Shown in pieces: positions 8,070-16,983 of a stretch of 55,643 nucleotides of DNA. This DNA comes from Streptomyces cacaoi. Its GTDB lineage: Bacteria > Actinomycetota > Actinomycetes > Streptomycetales > Streptomycetaceae. Made by a program: the position numbers and the translations under genes. The notes under the pieces were generated by a model. The model saw nothing but the letters and a program-made list of their open reading frames with translations, made no database searches and was not told the origin of the DNA. Where the stretch lies: NCBI RefSeq assembly GCF_006539165.1, contig NZ_BJMM01000044.1, forward strand, positions 1 through 55,643, given 5' to 3'. Positions within the stretch are counted from its first letter, which is position 1, and each line of letters opens with the position of its first letter.

Positions 8070-8135
8070 CACGCTTCTTCACAGGAAGCGCCGGGCGGTT
8101 CGTGGCACGAGGGGGGAGCCACGAACCGCCCTTTC
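8070..8135 (+). ncRNA. Candidate small RNA or attenuated leader
   Basis: A transcript starting near 8070 would contain a small hairpin (GCTTC 8073-8077 with GAAGC 8085-8089) and then a long terminator hairpin with perfect 14-bp arms (8093-8106 and 8118-8131), a G-rich 11-nt loop and a TTT tail. It is followed 100 bp later by the BRO-N gene. The layout fits either a free ~65-nt sRNA or a terminated leader of that gene. No known RNA family is recognised. Confidence 0.5.
8093..8135 (+). terminator. Intrinsic terminator hairpin with T-run
   Basis: GGGCGGTTCGTGGC (8093-8106) pairs perfectly with 8118-8131, followed by CTTTCTGC. It lies upstream of a divergently transcribed gene rather than after one, so it must end a short + strand transcript. 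Antisense use is less likely because the T-run is on the + side. Confidence 0.7.
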
Positions 8136-8171
8136 TGCTGTCCACGGCCTGCGCGCTGTCACTCGTCCGGG

Positions 8172-8185
8172 TTAACGATCGTTAA
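8172..8185. promoter_or_regulatory. Perfect palindrome upstream of BRO-N gene
   Basis: TTAACGATCGTTAA is a perfect 14-bp, AT-rich palindrome in an otherwise GC-rich genome, 54 bp upstream of the BRO-N start codon. Its position suggests an operator or an activator site for that gene, possibly autoregulatory. Confidence 0.5.
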
Positions 8186-8238
8186 TCACCTATGCGTTCG
8201 AGCCTTCGGTTGCTTGTGTGGGTTCCGGAGGTGAGCTC

Positions 8239-9279
8239 ATGACCGAGCGACAGGACGCCATCGCCATCGACGACTTCGTGTACGGAGCGACCCAGGCCCG
8301 CGTCCGCCGACTGACCCTGCCGGACGGCACCCACTGGTTCCCGGCCGTGGACGTGGCCGTACACCTCGGCTACGCGAACACCCGGCAGGCGCTGGCGTGG
8401 CATGTGCCCAGCGAGTGCAGCACCAGTTTGCAGGAGCTTGCAGAAGGCGTCTATGGAGCAGACGCCCTGCGCAAACTGGCTGGTCGGAGGCTGCAAAAGG
8501 CTATGCGCATGGTGAACGTCCACGGTCTGGTGCGGCTGGTGAACGGCTGCACCAAACCGGAGGCGGAGCCGTTCAAGAGGTGGGTGAGCGAGGTGGTCGT
8601 CACCGTGCAGCGGGAGGGTGTGTACCGCCTTCCGGAGCGGGGGCCCGCGCTGCCGCCGGGCGAAGCGGCGGCGGAGCCGGCAGCAGGACCGGGGGCGGGT
8701 CCGGGGCTGGAGCCGGGAGCGGTTGCGGGAGGGGAGCCGGGGGTGGGGAGGTCCGTCGTCCATCCCATGCCGCGGCAGGTCGCGGAGGCGATCGTGCGGC
8801 TGGAGCAGCACAATCTGCGGCTGGACGAGCAGTGGATCGCCGCACAGGAGGACGAACGGCGGTTCCGCGGGGAGTCGTTGGCGTTGTTGCGGCGGATCGC
8901 CGAGGGCGTGGAGCGGATGGCGGAGCCGGGGCGCCGGGGGCCGGAAGCGGTCCCGGCCGGGGCGCCGGCCACCGACTCGGAGCCGGAGCCTGAGCCGGGG
9001 CAGGGCGGGGCGGGTGTGACGGCCGAGGGGCTGGTCGCCCTGTGGCAGCGGCGGAACCTGGCGATCACGGCCGATGTGTGGCCCGTCGCGCTGCTGGTGG
9101 CGGCACAGCTCGCCGCGCGCGGGGAGGCCCGGGTGTGTCCGGGGGAGGTGGCGGCCCGGACGGGGCTGTCGCAGGCGCGGGTGCTGGCCGCGTTGCGGCT
9201 GCTGTTGCGGCATCGCTGTTTCCGGCAGTGCGGTACGGATGCCGGGGGTGCGTACGTGTATGTGCTTCCGGGGCGGTAG
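8239..9279 (+). CDS. BRO-N domain DNA-binding protein with C-terminal winged-helix-like region
   Basis: The start at 8239 is set by GGAGGTGA at 8227-8234. Residues ~10-115 match the BRO-N fold: TLPDGTHWFPAVDVAVHLGY, then NTRQALAWHVP and VNVHGLVRLVNGCTKPEA, and FKRWVSEVVVTVQREGVY. BRO-N is best known from phage antirepressors and baculovirus Bro proteins. A Pro/Gly/Ala-rich linker (~130-175) leads to a helical segment (~180-235) and a C-terminal helix-turn-helix-like block (CPGEVAARTGLSQARVLAAL). No phage genes surround it, so it looks like a domesticated chromosomal regulator. Its target and ligand are unknown. Confidence 0.85.
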   Translation: MTERQDAIAIDDFVYGATQARVRRLTLPDGTHWFPAVDVAVHLGYANTRQALAWHVPSECSTSLQELAEGVYGADALRKLAGRRLQKAMRMVNVHGLVRLVNGCTKPEAEPFKRWVSEVVVTVQREGVYRLPERGPALPPGEAAAEPAAGPGAGPGLEPGAVAGGEPGVGRSVVHPMPRQVAEAIVRLEQHNLRLDEQWIAAQEDERRFRGESLALLRRIAEGVERMAEPGRRGPEAVPAGAPATDSEPEPEPGQGGAGVTAEGLVALWQRRNLAITADVWPVALLVAAQLAARGEARVCPGEVAARTGLSQARVLAALRLLLRHRCFRQCGTDAGGAYVYVLPGR

Positions 9280-9366
9280 CCGGGAGTCGGCCGCCGCCCC
9301 GGAAGCGTGGCGGTGCGTGGTCGGTCCCGGGTCCGTCGGGGCCCGGGCGCGGGGTCAGAGGGCGGT

Positions 9367-9390
9367 CGGCCGGCCGTCGGTCGCCGGCCG
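9367..9390. terminator. Hairpin between convergent BRO-N gene and thiC
   Basis: CGGCCGGC (9367-9374) and GCCGGCCG (9383-9390) form an 8-bp stem around an 8-nt loop. The hairpin sits 9 nt past the thiC stop on the minus strand and about 90 nt after the BRO-N stop, so it can serve both genes. Confidence 0.45.
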
Positions 9391-9398
9391 GTGGGTGG

Positions 9399-11198
<1,800 letters not shown>

Positions 11199-11204
11199 GA
11201 GACC

Positions 11205-11318
11205 CACTCCCTACGCCGGCATTACCCGGTACCAGGTTCGGCGGTCGGCGCAGCCGTTTCCGTGGTCGTCCACGGAGGTCAGCGCCCTCTCAGCCCCGTG
11301 CTCGGAGCTCCCGCGATG
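11205..11318 (-). promoter_or_regulatory. TPP (thi-box) riboswitch controlling thiC
   Basis: Read on the minus strand, the thi-box elements are all present: GGGGCTGAGAGGGC (around 11284-11297), a variable hairpin arm (GTGGACGACCAC), then AACCTGGTACCGGGTAATGC and CGGCGTAGGGAG. These correspond to the pyrimidine-sensor and pyrophosphate-sensor helices of TPP riboswitches. The 3' end merges with the ribosome binding site, so translational control is likely. A TAGCGT -10-like hexamer at 11334-11339 sits just upstream. Confidence 0.93.
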
Positions 11319-11396
11319 TGCAAAGGCGCCTCTACGCTAACGGCACACAGGCCCGGGTGAACACCCCGCCCGGGGCGTTCTTGCGATGATCGGGCG

Positions 11397-12911
11397 GTGA
11401 CCCACTCGCATGCACCCGGCCCCGAGCCCCGCCCGTACCCGGCCGACGCCCCCTCCGCCGGGCCGGGCCCCGCCACGGGAGACGGCCCTGCGGCCGGGCA
11501 CGATCCCGCCGCCGCGCACGGCCACGGGCACAGCCACGCCCACGGCCCGCCGGCCCCGGTCTCCGCCCATCTGCGGACGGTGATCGGCGCGGTGCTCATC
11601 CCGTTCGCGCTGGCGGTGCTGGTGGGCCTGGTGGCCCTGTGGCCCGGCGGCGCACCGGGGCACGGGCACGATCCGACCGGCGTCGGCTTCGACCGGCCGA
11701 CCGTGCACGCGAAGGTGACGGCGCTGGCCGCGGTGGACTGTTCCGACGTCAATGTGCGCCAGCCGTCCACGGGTTCGGGCGGCGGCGGCATGGGAGGCGG
11801 CGCGGCCGGCGGTGCGCAGCCGGGCGGCGGCGGAGACGGTGGAGACGGCGGGCGGGGCTGTCAGAAGGCCACCGTGGAGATCGCCGAGGGCAAGGACGCG
11901 GGGCACACGTTCACCGAGGTGGTCACCCCGGACGCCACCCGGACGTTCACGGTGGGCCAGGAGGTCGTCGCGGCGTACGCCGAGAAGGCGCCGCGCAAGC
12001 TCCAGTACAGCGTGATCGACGCCGGCCGTGATGTGCCGATGGTGCTGCTGGCTGCGGTGTTCGCGCTGGTGGTGGTGCTGGTGGGGCGGCTGCGCGGGGT
12101 GCTGGCGCTGGTCGGGCTGGTGATCAGCTTCGCGGTGCTGACGCTGTTCATCCTGCCGGCGATACTCCAGGGCTCGAACCCGCTGGTGGTGGCGGTGGTG
12201 GGGGGCAGCGCCATCATGCTGGCGTCGCTCTATCTGTGCCACGGGCTGTCCGCGCGGACGTCCGTCGCCGTGCTCGGCACCCTCGTCTCGCTGCTGCTGA
12301 TCGGACTGCTCGGGTCGCTGTTCATCGGCTGGGCGAAGCTGACCGGCAACACCGACGACCAGACGGGCCTGGTGCACGGCCTCTACCCGGACATCGAGAT
12401 CCAGGGCCTGCTGCTGGCGGGCGTGCTGATCGGTTCACTGGGTGTGCTCGACGATGTGACGGTGACGCAGACGTCGGCCGTGTGGGAGCTGAAGGAGGCC
12501 GATCCGGGGGCGAGTTGGCGCAAGATCTACCGTTCCGCGATGCGGATCGGCCGCGACCACATCGCCTCGGTCGTCAACACGCTGGTGCTGGCCTATGCGG
12601 GGGCCGCGCTTCCGCTGCTGCTGCTCTTCTCGATCGCGCGCAGCGAGGTGACGTCGGTGGCGACGAGCGAGGTCGTGGCCGAGGAGATCGTGCGGACGCT
12701 GGTCGGCTCGATCGGCCTGGTGGCCTCGGTGCCGGTGACGACGCTGCTGGCCGCGCTGGTCGTCTCGGCCGACCGCTCCCGGCCCCGAACGGCCGCCGCA
12801 CGGCCGGGCGTTCCGTCCGGGGCGCCGGCCCCCGCCGCACGGGTGCCGGCGGGACGCGCCGCCGGCGACCGGCTCACCAGTCGCCGCGGGAGGAGGAGGA
12901 AGCCGAAGTGA
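11397..12911 (+). CDS. YibE/F-family multi-pass membrane protein
   Basis: The protein has 504 residues. A His/Gly-rich cytoplasmic N-terminus (AAHGHGHSHAHG) precedes one transmembrane helix (~60-80), a ~130-residue extracytoplasmic domain with a Gly-rich insert, and about seven further helices (~220-470). The YibE/F signature LGVLDDVTVTQTSAVWEL lies around residue 350. YibE/F proteins are poorly characterised predicted transporters, so the substrate is unknown. The His-rich stretch could bind metal. The GTG at 11397 lacks a strong ribosome site. Its last 38 bp overlap the 3' end of the convergent gene at 12874. Confidence 0.87.
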   Translation: MTHSHAPGPEPRPYPADAPSAGPGPATGDGPAAGHDPAAAHGHGHSHAHGPPAPVSAHLRTVIGAVLIPFALAVLVGLVALWPGGAPGHGHDPTGVGFDRPTVHAKVTALAAVDCSDVNVRQPSTGSGGGGMGGGAAGGAQPGGGGDGGDGGRGCQKATVEIAEGKDAGHTFTEVVTPDATRTFTVGQEVVAAYAEKAPRKLQYSVIDAGRDVPMVLLAAVFALVVVLVGRLRGVLALVGLVISFAVLTLFILPAILQGSNPLVVAVVGGSAIMLASLYLCHGLSARTSVAVLGTLVSLLLIGLLGSLFIGWAKLTGNTDDQTGLVHGLYPDIEIQGLLLAGVLIGSLGVLDDVTVTQTSAVWELKEADPGASWRKIYRSAMRIGRDHIASVVNTLVLAYAGAALPLLLLFSIARSEVTSVATSEVVAEEIVRTLVGSIGLVASVPVTTLLAALVVSADRSRPRTAAARPGVPSGAPAPAARVPAGRAAGDRLTSRRGRRRKPK

Positions 12912-13095
12912 ACCGGCGGACCAGGTAGATGATGCCGCCGACGAGCGCGGCGAAGATCAGGATCTTGAACAGCAGGCCGACCAGGAAGCCGACGATGTGC
13001 GCGATCAGGCTGCCGAAGACGACGAGCGCGATCACCGGTATGGCGACCCACGTCACCCACCACGGCAGGCCGGCGAAGGTGCGTTTCACGTCCAT
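12874..13095 (-). CDS. Small two-helix membrane protein (DUF5326-like)
   Basis: This 73-residue protein is mostly hydrophobic, with two transmembrane helices: VTWVAIPVIALVVFGSLIAH and a second around FKILIFAALVGGIIYL. It ends in a basic, serine-rich tail (RRFTSASSSSRGDW). The pattern matches the actinobacterial DUF5326 family, of unknown function. The ATG at 13095 has a GGAG ribosome site and lies after a long GC-rich in-frame extension that is not credible. Its C-terminal codons overlap the YibE/F gene on the opposite strand. Confidence 0.82.
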   Translation of the reverse strand: MDVKRTFAGLPWWVTWVAIPVIALVVFGSLIAHIVGFLVGLLFKILIFAALVGGIIYLVRRFTSASSSSRGDW

Positions 13096-13305
13096 GAGGT
13101 GCTCCGTCTTCCGAGTTCGGCCCCGCGGGATGCGCGGGGACAGGGGGATCTGTGCGTTCGATGCTAGGCAACCCGGCAAGCCGGCGGGGAGGCCGCGGCC
13201 CCGGTCCTCCCCTGAACCCGACCCCGACACAACCCTGACGCCCGCGCGGCCTCGGCCCTCCGCGGGTGGGAGCACCCGGGTCGGGCCTTCCGGTGACGAG
13301 AAGGC

Positions 13306-13623
13306 TCAGCCTTCCGGCGGCGAGAAGACGACGAGGACGCGGAGGTCCTCCGAGATGTGGTGGAAGCGGTGCGCCGTCCCCGCGGGGACGTAGGCGACGC
13401 TGCCGCGGGCCACCTCCGTCGTCTCGTCGCCCACGGTGAGGGAGGCGCGCCCGCTGACCACGAAGTAGATCTCGTCCTGCGGGTGCGGCTGCTGCGGGTC
13501 CGGGCTGCCCCGGTCGAGCGCGTACAGCCCGGCCGACATGTTCCGCTCGCTGAGGAACCGCAGGTAGGCGCCCTCGTTCGCATGGCGCTCGGCCTCCAGT
13601 TCGTCCAGCTTGAACACCTTCAC
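13306..13623 (-). CDS. Cupin-domain protein
   Basis: A single cupin barrel makes up this 105-residue protein. Motif 1 is H-P-Q-D-E-I-Y-F-V-V-S-G and motif 2 is VAYVPAGTAHRFHHI, supplying His and Glu residues that usually bind a divalent metal. The function of single-domain cupins of this type cannot be assigned from sequence. The GTG at 13623 is chosen for its GGAAGG ribosome site. It is on the same strand as the DUF5326-like gene, 210 bp upstream of it, and divergent from the holin-like gene. Confidence 0.85.
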   Translation of the reverse strand: MKVFKLDELEAERHANEGAYLRFLSERNMSAGLYALDRGSPDPQQPHPQDEIYFVVSGRASLTVGDETTEVARGSVAYVPAGTAHRFHHISEDLRVLVVFSPPEG

Positions 13624-13826
13624 CGCTGCGCCGCCTTCCCGGTCACGTTCCGCCCCTTCTCTCCACGGCCTGTACGGCCCTGCGCGGATCTGCACGGTCC
13701 TGCACGGGTCTCCGTGCCCCGCCCCTCGATTCTTCCGCACGCCGGTGAGCGACGGTGTCCCCCTGGCCCGCCCGGCTCCGCCCTCGGCCTTGTGACGACC
13801 GCCCGGACTTCTGCGACGATCTCAGA

Positions 13827-14207
13827 ATGACGCACTTCCTCATCAAGACGCTGGCCAATGCCGCGGCGCTGGCCGTGGCCACATGGCTGCTCGGCGACAT
13901 CGCGCTGACCGGCGACGACGGGGGCAGGAAGACGCTCACGCTGATCGTCGTGGCGCTGATCTTCGGCGTGGTCAACGTCGTGGTCAAGCCGGTGGTCAAG
14001 CTGTTCTCGCTGCCGCTGCTGGTGCTCACGCTGGGGCTGTTCACCCTGGTGATCAACGCTCTGATGCTGCTGCTCACCTCGTGGGTCGCGGGCAAGCTGG
14101 ATCTGAGCTTCCATGTCGAGGGCTTCGGTACGGCGGTGCTTGGCGGCCTGATCATCTCGATCGTCTCGTGGGCCCTGAACCTGGCGCTGGACCGGGACCG
14201 GAACTGA
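13827..14207 (+). CDS. Phage holin family / Mycobacterium-type four-helix membrane protein
   Basis: This 126-residue protein is almost entirely hydrophobic, with four predicted helices separated by short loops. GVVNVVVKPVVKLFSLPLLV is the hallmark central segment of the Phage_holin_4 superfamily. Despite the name these are ordinary chromosomal membrane proteins in actinobacteria, of unknown function; no lysis genes are nearby. The ATG at 13827 removes an implausible polar extension. The PtpA-like gene starts 61 bp downstream on the same strand. Confidence 0.85.
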   Translation: MTHFLIKTLANAAALAVATWLLGDIALTGDDGGRKTLTLIVVALIFGVVNVVVKPVVKLFSLPLLVLTLGLFTLVINALMLLLTSWVAGKLDLSFHVEGFGTAVLGGLIISIVSWALNLALDRDRN

Positions 14208-14268
14208 CCGAAGCGCGCCGTCCGGGGCACCGCCGCGCGCGGGCCCCGGACCGCGAGAAAGGGAACGG

Positions 14269-14814
14269 ATGTACCGCGTCTGTTTCGTGTGCAGCGGCAA
14301 CATCTGCCGCTCGCCCATGGCCGAGGCCGTCTTCCGCGCCCAGGTGCGGGACGCGGGCCTGGACGGCCTGGTGGAGACCGCGAGCGCCGGCACCGGCAGC
14401 TGGCACGTCGGCGAGCCCGCCGATCCGCGCACCATGGCGGTGCTGGACGCCGCCGGCTGCCCGCTCGACCATGTGGCCCGGCAGTTCGAGCCCTCCTGGT
14501 TCGAGGAGTTCGACCTGGTGATCGCGCTGGACGAGGGCCACGCGAGGGAACTGCGCGCCCTGGCCCGCAACAGCACGGAGGAGGCCAAGGTGCGCCTGCT
14601 GCGCTCGTACGACCCGGACGCCCCGGGCACCGGGCCGGGCGGACTGGACGTCCCCGACCCGTACTACGGCGGCCCGCGCGGCTTCGATCTCTGCCTGGAG
14701 CTGGTGGAGGCCGCCGTCCCCGGCCTGCTCGACGAGGTGGCGGCGGCGGTCGACGCGGCCGGCCCCGGCGGCGCGCAGGCACGCGCGGCCGGCGCCCCGG
14801 AAGGCGGCCGGTGA
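14269..14814 (+). CDS. ptpA: Low-molecular-weight protein-tyrosine phosphatase (PtpA-like)
   Basis: The catalytic P-loop C-x5-R-S appears as CSGNICRS, with nucleophile Cys8 and Arg14. The general-acid loop is DPYYG at Asp130. Both are diagnostic of class II LMW-PTPs. The enzyme dephosphorylates tyrosine in the cytoplasm; the S. coelicolor PtpA homologue influences antibiotic production. At 181 residues it has a ~20-residue Ala/Gly-rich C-terminal tail beyond the fold. The ribosome site is GAAAGGGA. The stop codon overlaps the start of the next gene (GTGA), indicating translational coupling to the fructosamine kinase. Confidence 0.93.
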   Translation: MYRVCFVCSGNICRSPMAEAVFRAQVRDAGLDGLVETASAGTGSWHVGEPADPRTMAVLDAAGCPLDHVARQFEPSWFEEFDLVIALDEGHARELRALARNSTEEAKVRLLRSYDPDAPGTGPGGLDVPDPYYGGPRGFDLCLELVEAAVPGLLDEVAAAVDAAGPGGAQARAAGAPEGGR

Positions 14815-15749
14815 GCGCCGCCGGTACGCGCGGGCCGGGCGGCACCGCCGGGGACCACGGACCCGACGTGGTGGCCGCCCGGACGGCCCGGCTGCTCGGT
14901 GCGGCCGGCGCCCGCGCCGAACCGGTGCGCGGCGGCGACATCTGCGACGCCTACCGGATCGGCCTCACCTTCGCCGAGGGCGCCGGCCGCACCGTCTTCG
15001 CGAAGGCGCTGCGCACCGCGCCCGGCGACTTCTTCGCCGCCGAGGCGGCCGGCCTGGCGCGGCTGGGCGCCACCGGTGCGGTCGCCGTGCCCGAGGTGTT
15101 CGCGGCCGAGCCGGACGTGCTCGTCCTGGAGTGGGTCGAACCGGGCCGGCCCGATCCCGCGCAGGCCGAGCGGTTCGGCCGGGAACTGGCCGCGCTGCAC
15201 GCGTCCTCCGCGCCCTCGTACGGCACACCCGGCGAGCCCTGCTATCTGGGCCCGCTGCCCCTCGGTTCGCCGGCCGAGCCGGTCACGGACCCCGCCCGGT
15301 GGCCGTCGTTTCACGTGGAACACCGGCTGCTGCCGCTGCTGCGCGCGGCCGTCGACAGCTCCCGGATCGCCCCCGCCGACGCCCGCGCCGTCGAGACGCT
15401 CTGCGACCGACTGGACGACCCGGCCGTCTCCGGCCCGCCGCAGCCGCCCGCCGTCATCCACGGCGATCTGTGGTCCGGCAATGTGCACTGGGCCGCGGAC
15501 GGGCACGCCCGGCTCATCGACCCGGCGGCCCAGGGCGGCCACCCGGAGACCGACCTCGGCATGCTCGAACTGTTCGGCTGCCCCGAACTGCCCCGGATCC
15601 TCGCCGCGTACGAGGAGGTGCGCCCCGTCCCCGGCCGCGCCGCCCGGGTCCCGCTGCACCAGCTCCAGCATCTGCTGGCACATGCCGTCCTGTTCGGCGG
15701 CGGTTACGGTGCTCAGAGCGGCGCCGCCGCCCGCGCGGCGCTCGGCTGA
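14811..15749 (+). CDS. Fructosamine kinase family protein
   Basis: The 312-residue protein shows the kinase-like fold of FN3K/FN3KRP enzymes: ATP-binding AKALRTAPGDFFAAEAAGL near residue 65, the catalytic loop HGDLWSGNVHW near residue 218, and metal-binding DPAAQGGHPETDLGMLELF after it. These kinases phosphorylate ketoamines on glycated proteins or small molecules so that the sugar is shed. The GTG start overlaps the phosphatase stop by 4 bp. A parS-like palindrome lies within the gene at 15308-15321. The cystathionine gamma-lyase follows after 38 bp. Confidence 0.92.
   Translation: MSAAGTRGPGGTAGDHGPDVVAARTARLLGAAGARAEPVRGGDICDAYRIGLTFAEGAGRTVFAKALRTAPGDFFAAEAAGLARLGATGAVAVPEVFAAEPDVLVLEWVEPGRPDPAQAERFGRELAALHASSAPSYGTPGEPCYLGPLPLGSPAEPVTDPARWPSFHVEHRLLPLLRAAVDSSRIAPADARAVETLCDRLDDPAVSGPPQPPAVIHGDLWSGNVHWAADGHARLIDPAAQGGHPETDLGMLELFGCPELPRILAAYEEVRPVPGRAARVPLHQLQHLLAHAVLFGGGYGAQSGAAARAALG
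15308..15321. other. parS-like site inside fructosamine kinase gene
   Basis: GTTTCACGTGGAAC differs from the parS consensus at one position. It is embedded in the coding sequence, where it encodes the Phe-His-Val-Glu part of the protein. Natural Streptomyces parS sites include single-mismatch copies of this kind, some within genes. Together with 168-181 it gives two sites about 15 kb apart. Confidence 0.65.
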
Positions 15750-15787
15750 CGGCCCGCGCGGCCGCGCGCACGACGGAGGGCGAGAGC

Positions 15788-16972
15788 ATGACGGCACCGG
15801 ACGAGCACCCGCTGACCGGCCCCGGTCTCGACTACGGCCCGGCCAACGACGCCGACGGCACCCGTGTCGTCCGCGCCGGGCTGCCCGCCGACGAGCCCTA
15901 CGAGCCGCCGCTGCCCGGCCCCGTCTTCGCTGCGCACTACCACCTGCCGGACGACGCCGCCCTGGACGGCTACGTCTACGGCCGCGACGCCAACCCCACC
16001 TGGTCCCGGCTGGAGCGCGCCCTCGCCGAACTGGAGACGCCCGGCGACCCGGACACCGAGGTGATCAGCTTCTCCTCCGGCATGGGCGCCATCTCCGCCG
16101 TCCTGCTCTCCCGGCTGCGCCCCGGGGACGTGGCGGTGCTGCCCGCCGACGGCTACAACCTGCTGGCCGCGCTCCGCACCCGCCTGGAGGAGCACGGCGT
16201 CCGGGTGCGTACCGCGCCGACCGCCGCCGACGCCCAGCTCGCCGAGCTGAGCGGGGCGAAGCTGCTGTGGCTGGAGACGCCCTGCAATCCGTCCCTGGAC
16301 GTGTGCGACATCGCCCGCCTCGCCGACGCGGCCCACGCCGAGGGCGCGCTCGTCGCCGTCGACAACACCCTGGCGACACCGCTCGGACAGCGTCCGCTGC
16401 ACCTCGGCGCCGACCTCTCCGTCGCCAGCGGCACCAAGGGGCTGACCGGGCACGGCGATGTCCTCCTCGGCTATGTGGCCTGCCGCGATCCGGAGCTGGC
16501 CGGCTCCGTGCGGGCCTGGCGCAAGACGGTCGGTGCGATCCCGGGGCCCATGGAGACCTGGCTCGCGCACCGTTCGCTGGCCACCCTGGAGCTGCGGGCC
16601 CGGCGGCAGGCCGGCAACGCCCTCGCCCTCGCCGAGGCCCTCACCGCGCGCCCCGAGGTCCGCGACGTGCGCCACCCCGGGCTGCCCGGCGACCCGGCGC
16701 ACGCGACGGCCGTGCGCCAGATGACCCGCTACGGCTGTCTCGTCTCGTTCACCCTGCCGGACCGCGCGCACGCCGAGCGGTTCCTCGCGGCCCTGCGGCT
16801 GGTCGGCCAGGCCACCAGCTTCGGCGGGGTCCGCTCCACGGCCGAGCGCCGCGCCCGCTGGGGCGGGGACGAGGTGCCCGAGGGGTTCATCCGGCTGTCC
16901 GCCGGTGTCGAGGACGCCGCCGACCTCGTCACCGACGTCCGGCACGCCCTGGACGTGGCGGCCGGCGGCTGA
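15788..16972 (+). CDS. Cystathionine gamma-lyase / Cys-Met metabolism PLP enzyme
   Basis: The protein is 394 residues, the normal length for the Cys/Met metabolism PLP family. The PLP lysine is Lys217 in ASGTKGLTGHGD. Upstream motifs include YGRDANPTWSRLERALAELE and SSGMGAISAVLLSRL. The C-terminal block SFGGVRSTAERRARWGGDE resembles cystathionine gamma-lyases, which split cystathionine to cysteine, 2-oxobutyrate and ammonia. Cystathionine gamma-synthase or another family activity cannot be excluded. The ATG at 15788 follows GGAGGGCGAGAG. It probably shares a transcript with the phosphatase and fructosamine kinase. Confidence 0.9.
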   Translation: MTAPDEHPLTGPGLDYGPANDADGTRVVRAGLPADEPYEPPLPGPVFAAHYHLPDDAALDGYVYGRDANPTWSRLERALAELETPGDPDTEVISFSSGMGAISAVLLSRLRPGDVAVLPADGYNLLAALRTRLEEHGVRVRTAPTAADAQLAELSGAKLLWLETPCNPSLDVCDIARLADAAHAEGALVAVDNTLATPLGQRPLHLGADLSVASGTKGLTGHGDVLLGYVACRDPELAGSVRAWRKTVGAIPGPMETWLAHRSLATLELRARRQAGNALALAEALTARPEVRDVRHPGLPGDPAHATAVRQMTRYGCLVSFTLPDRAHAERFLAALRLVGQATSFGGVRSTAERRARWGGDEVPEGFIRLSAGVEDAADLVTDVRHALDVAAGG

Positions 16973-16983
16973 CCGCCCGCCGG

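Noticed and set aside
8093..8131. Possible 6C RNA on the minus strand, because the loop complement has six C
   Set aside because: 6C RNA needs two C-rich hairpins. Only one is present, and the T-run and promoter are on the + strand.
13081..13090. Third parS site (GTTTCACGT)
   Set aside because: Only the left half matches; the right half reads CCATGA, so the palindrome is absent.
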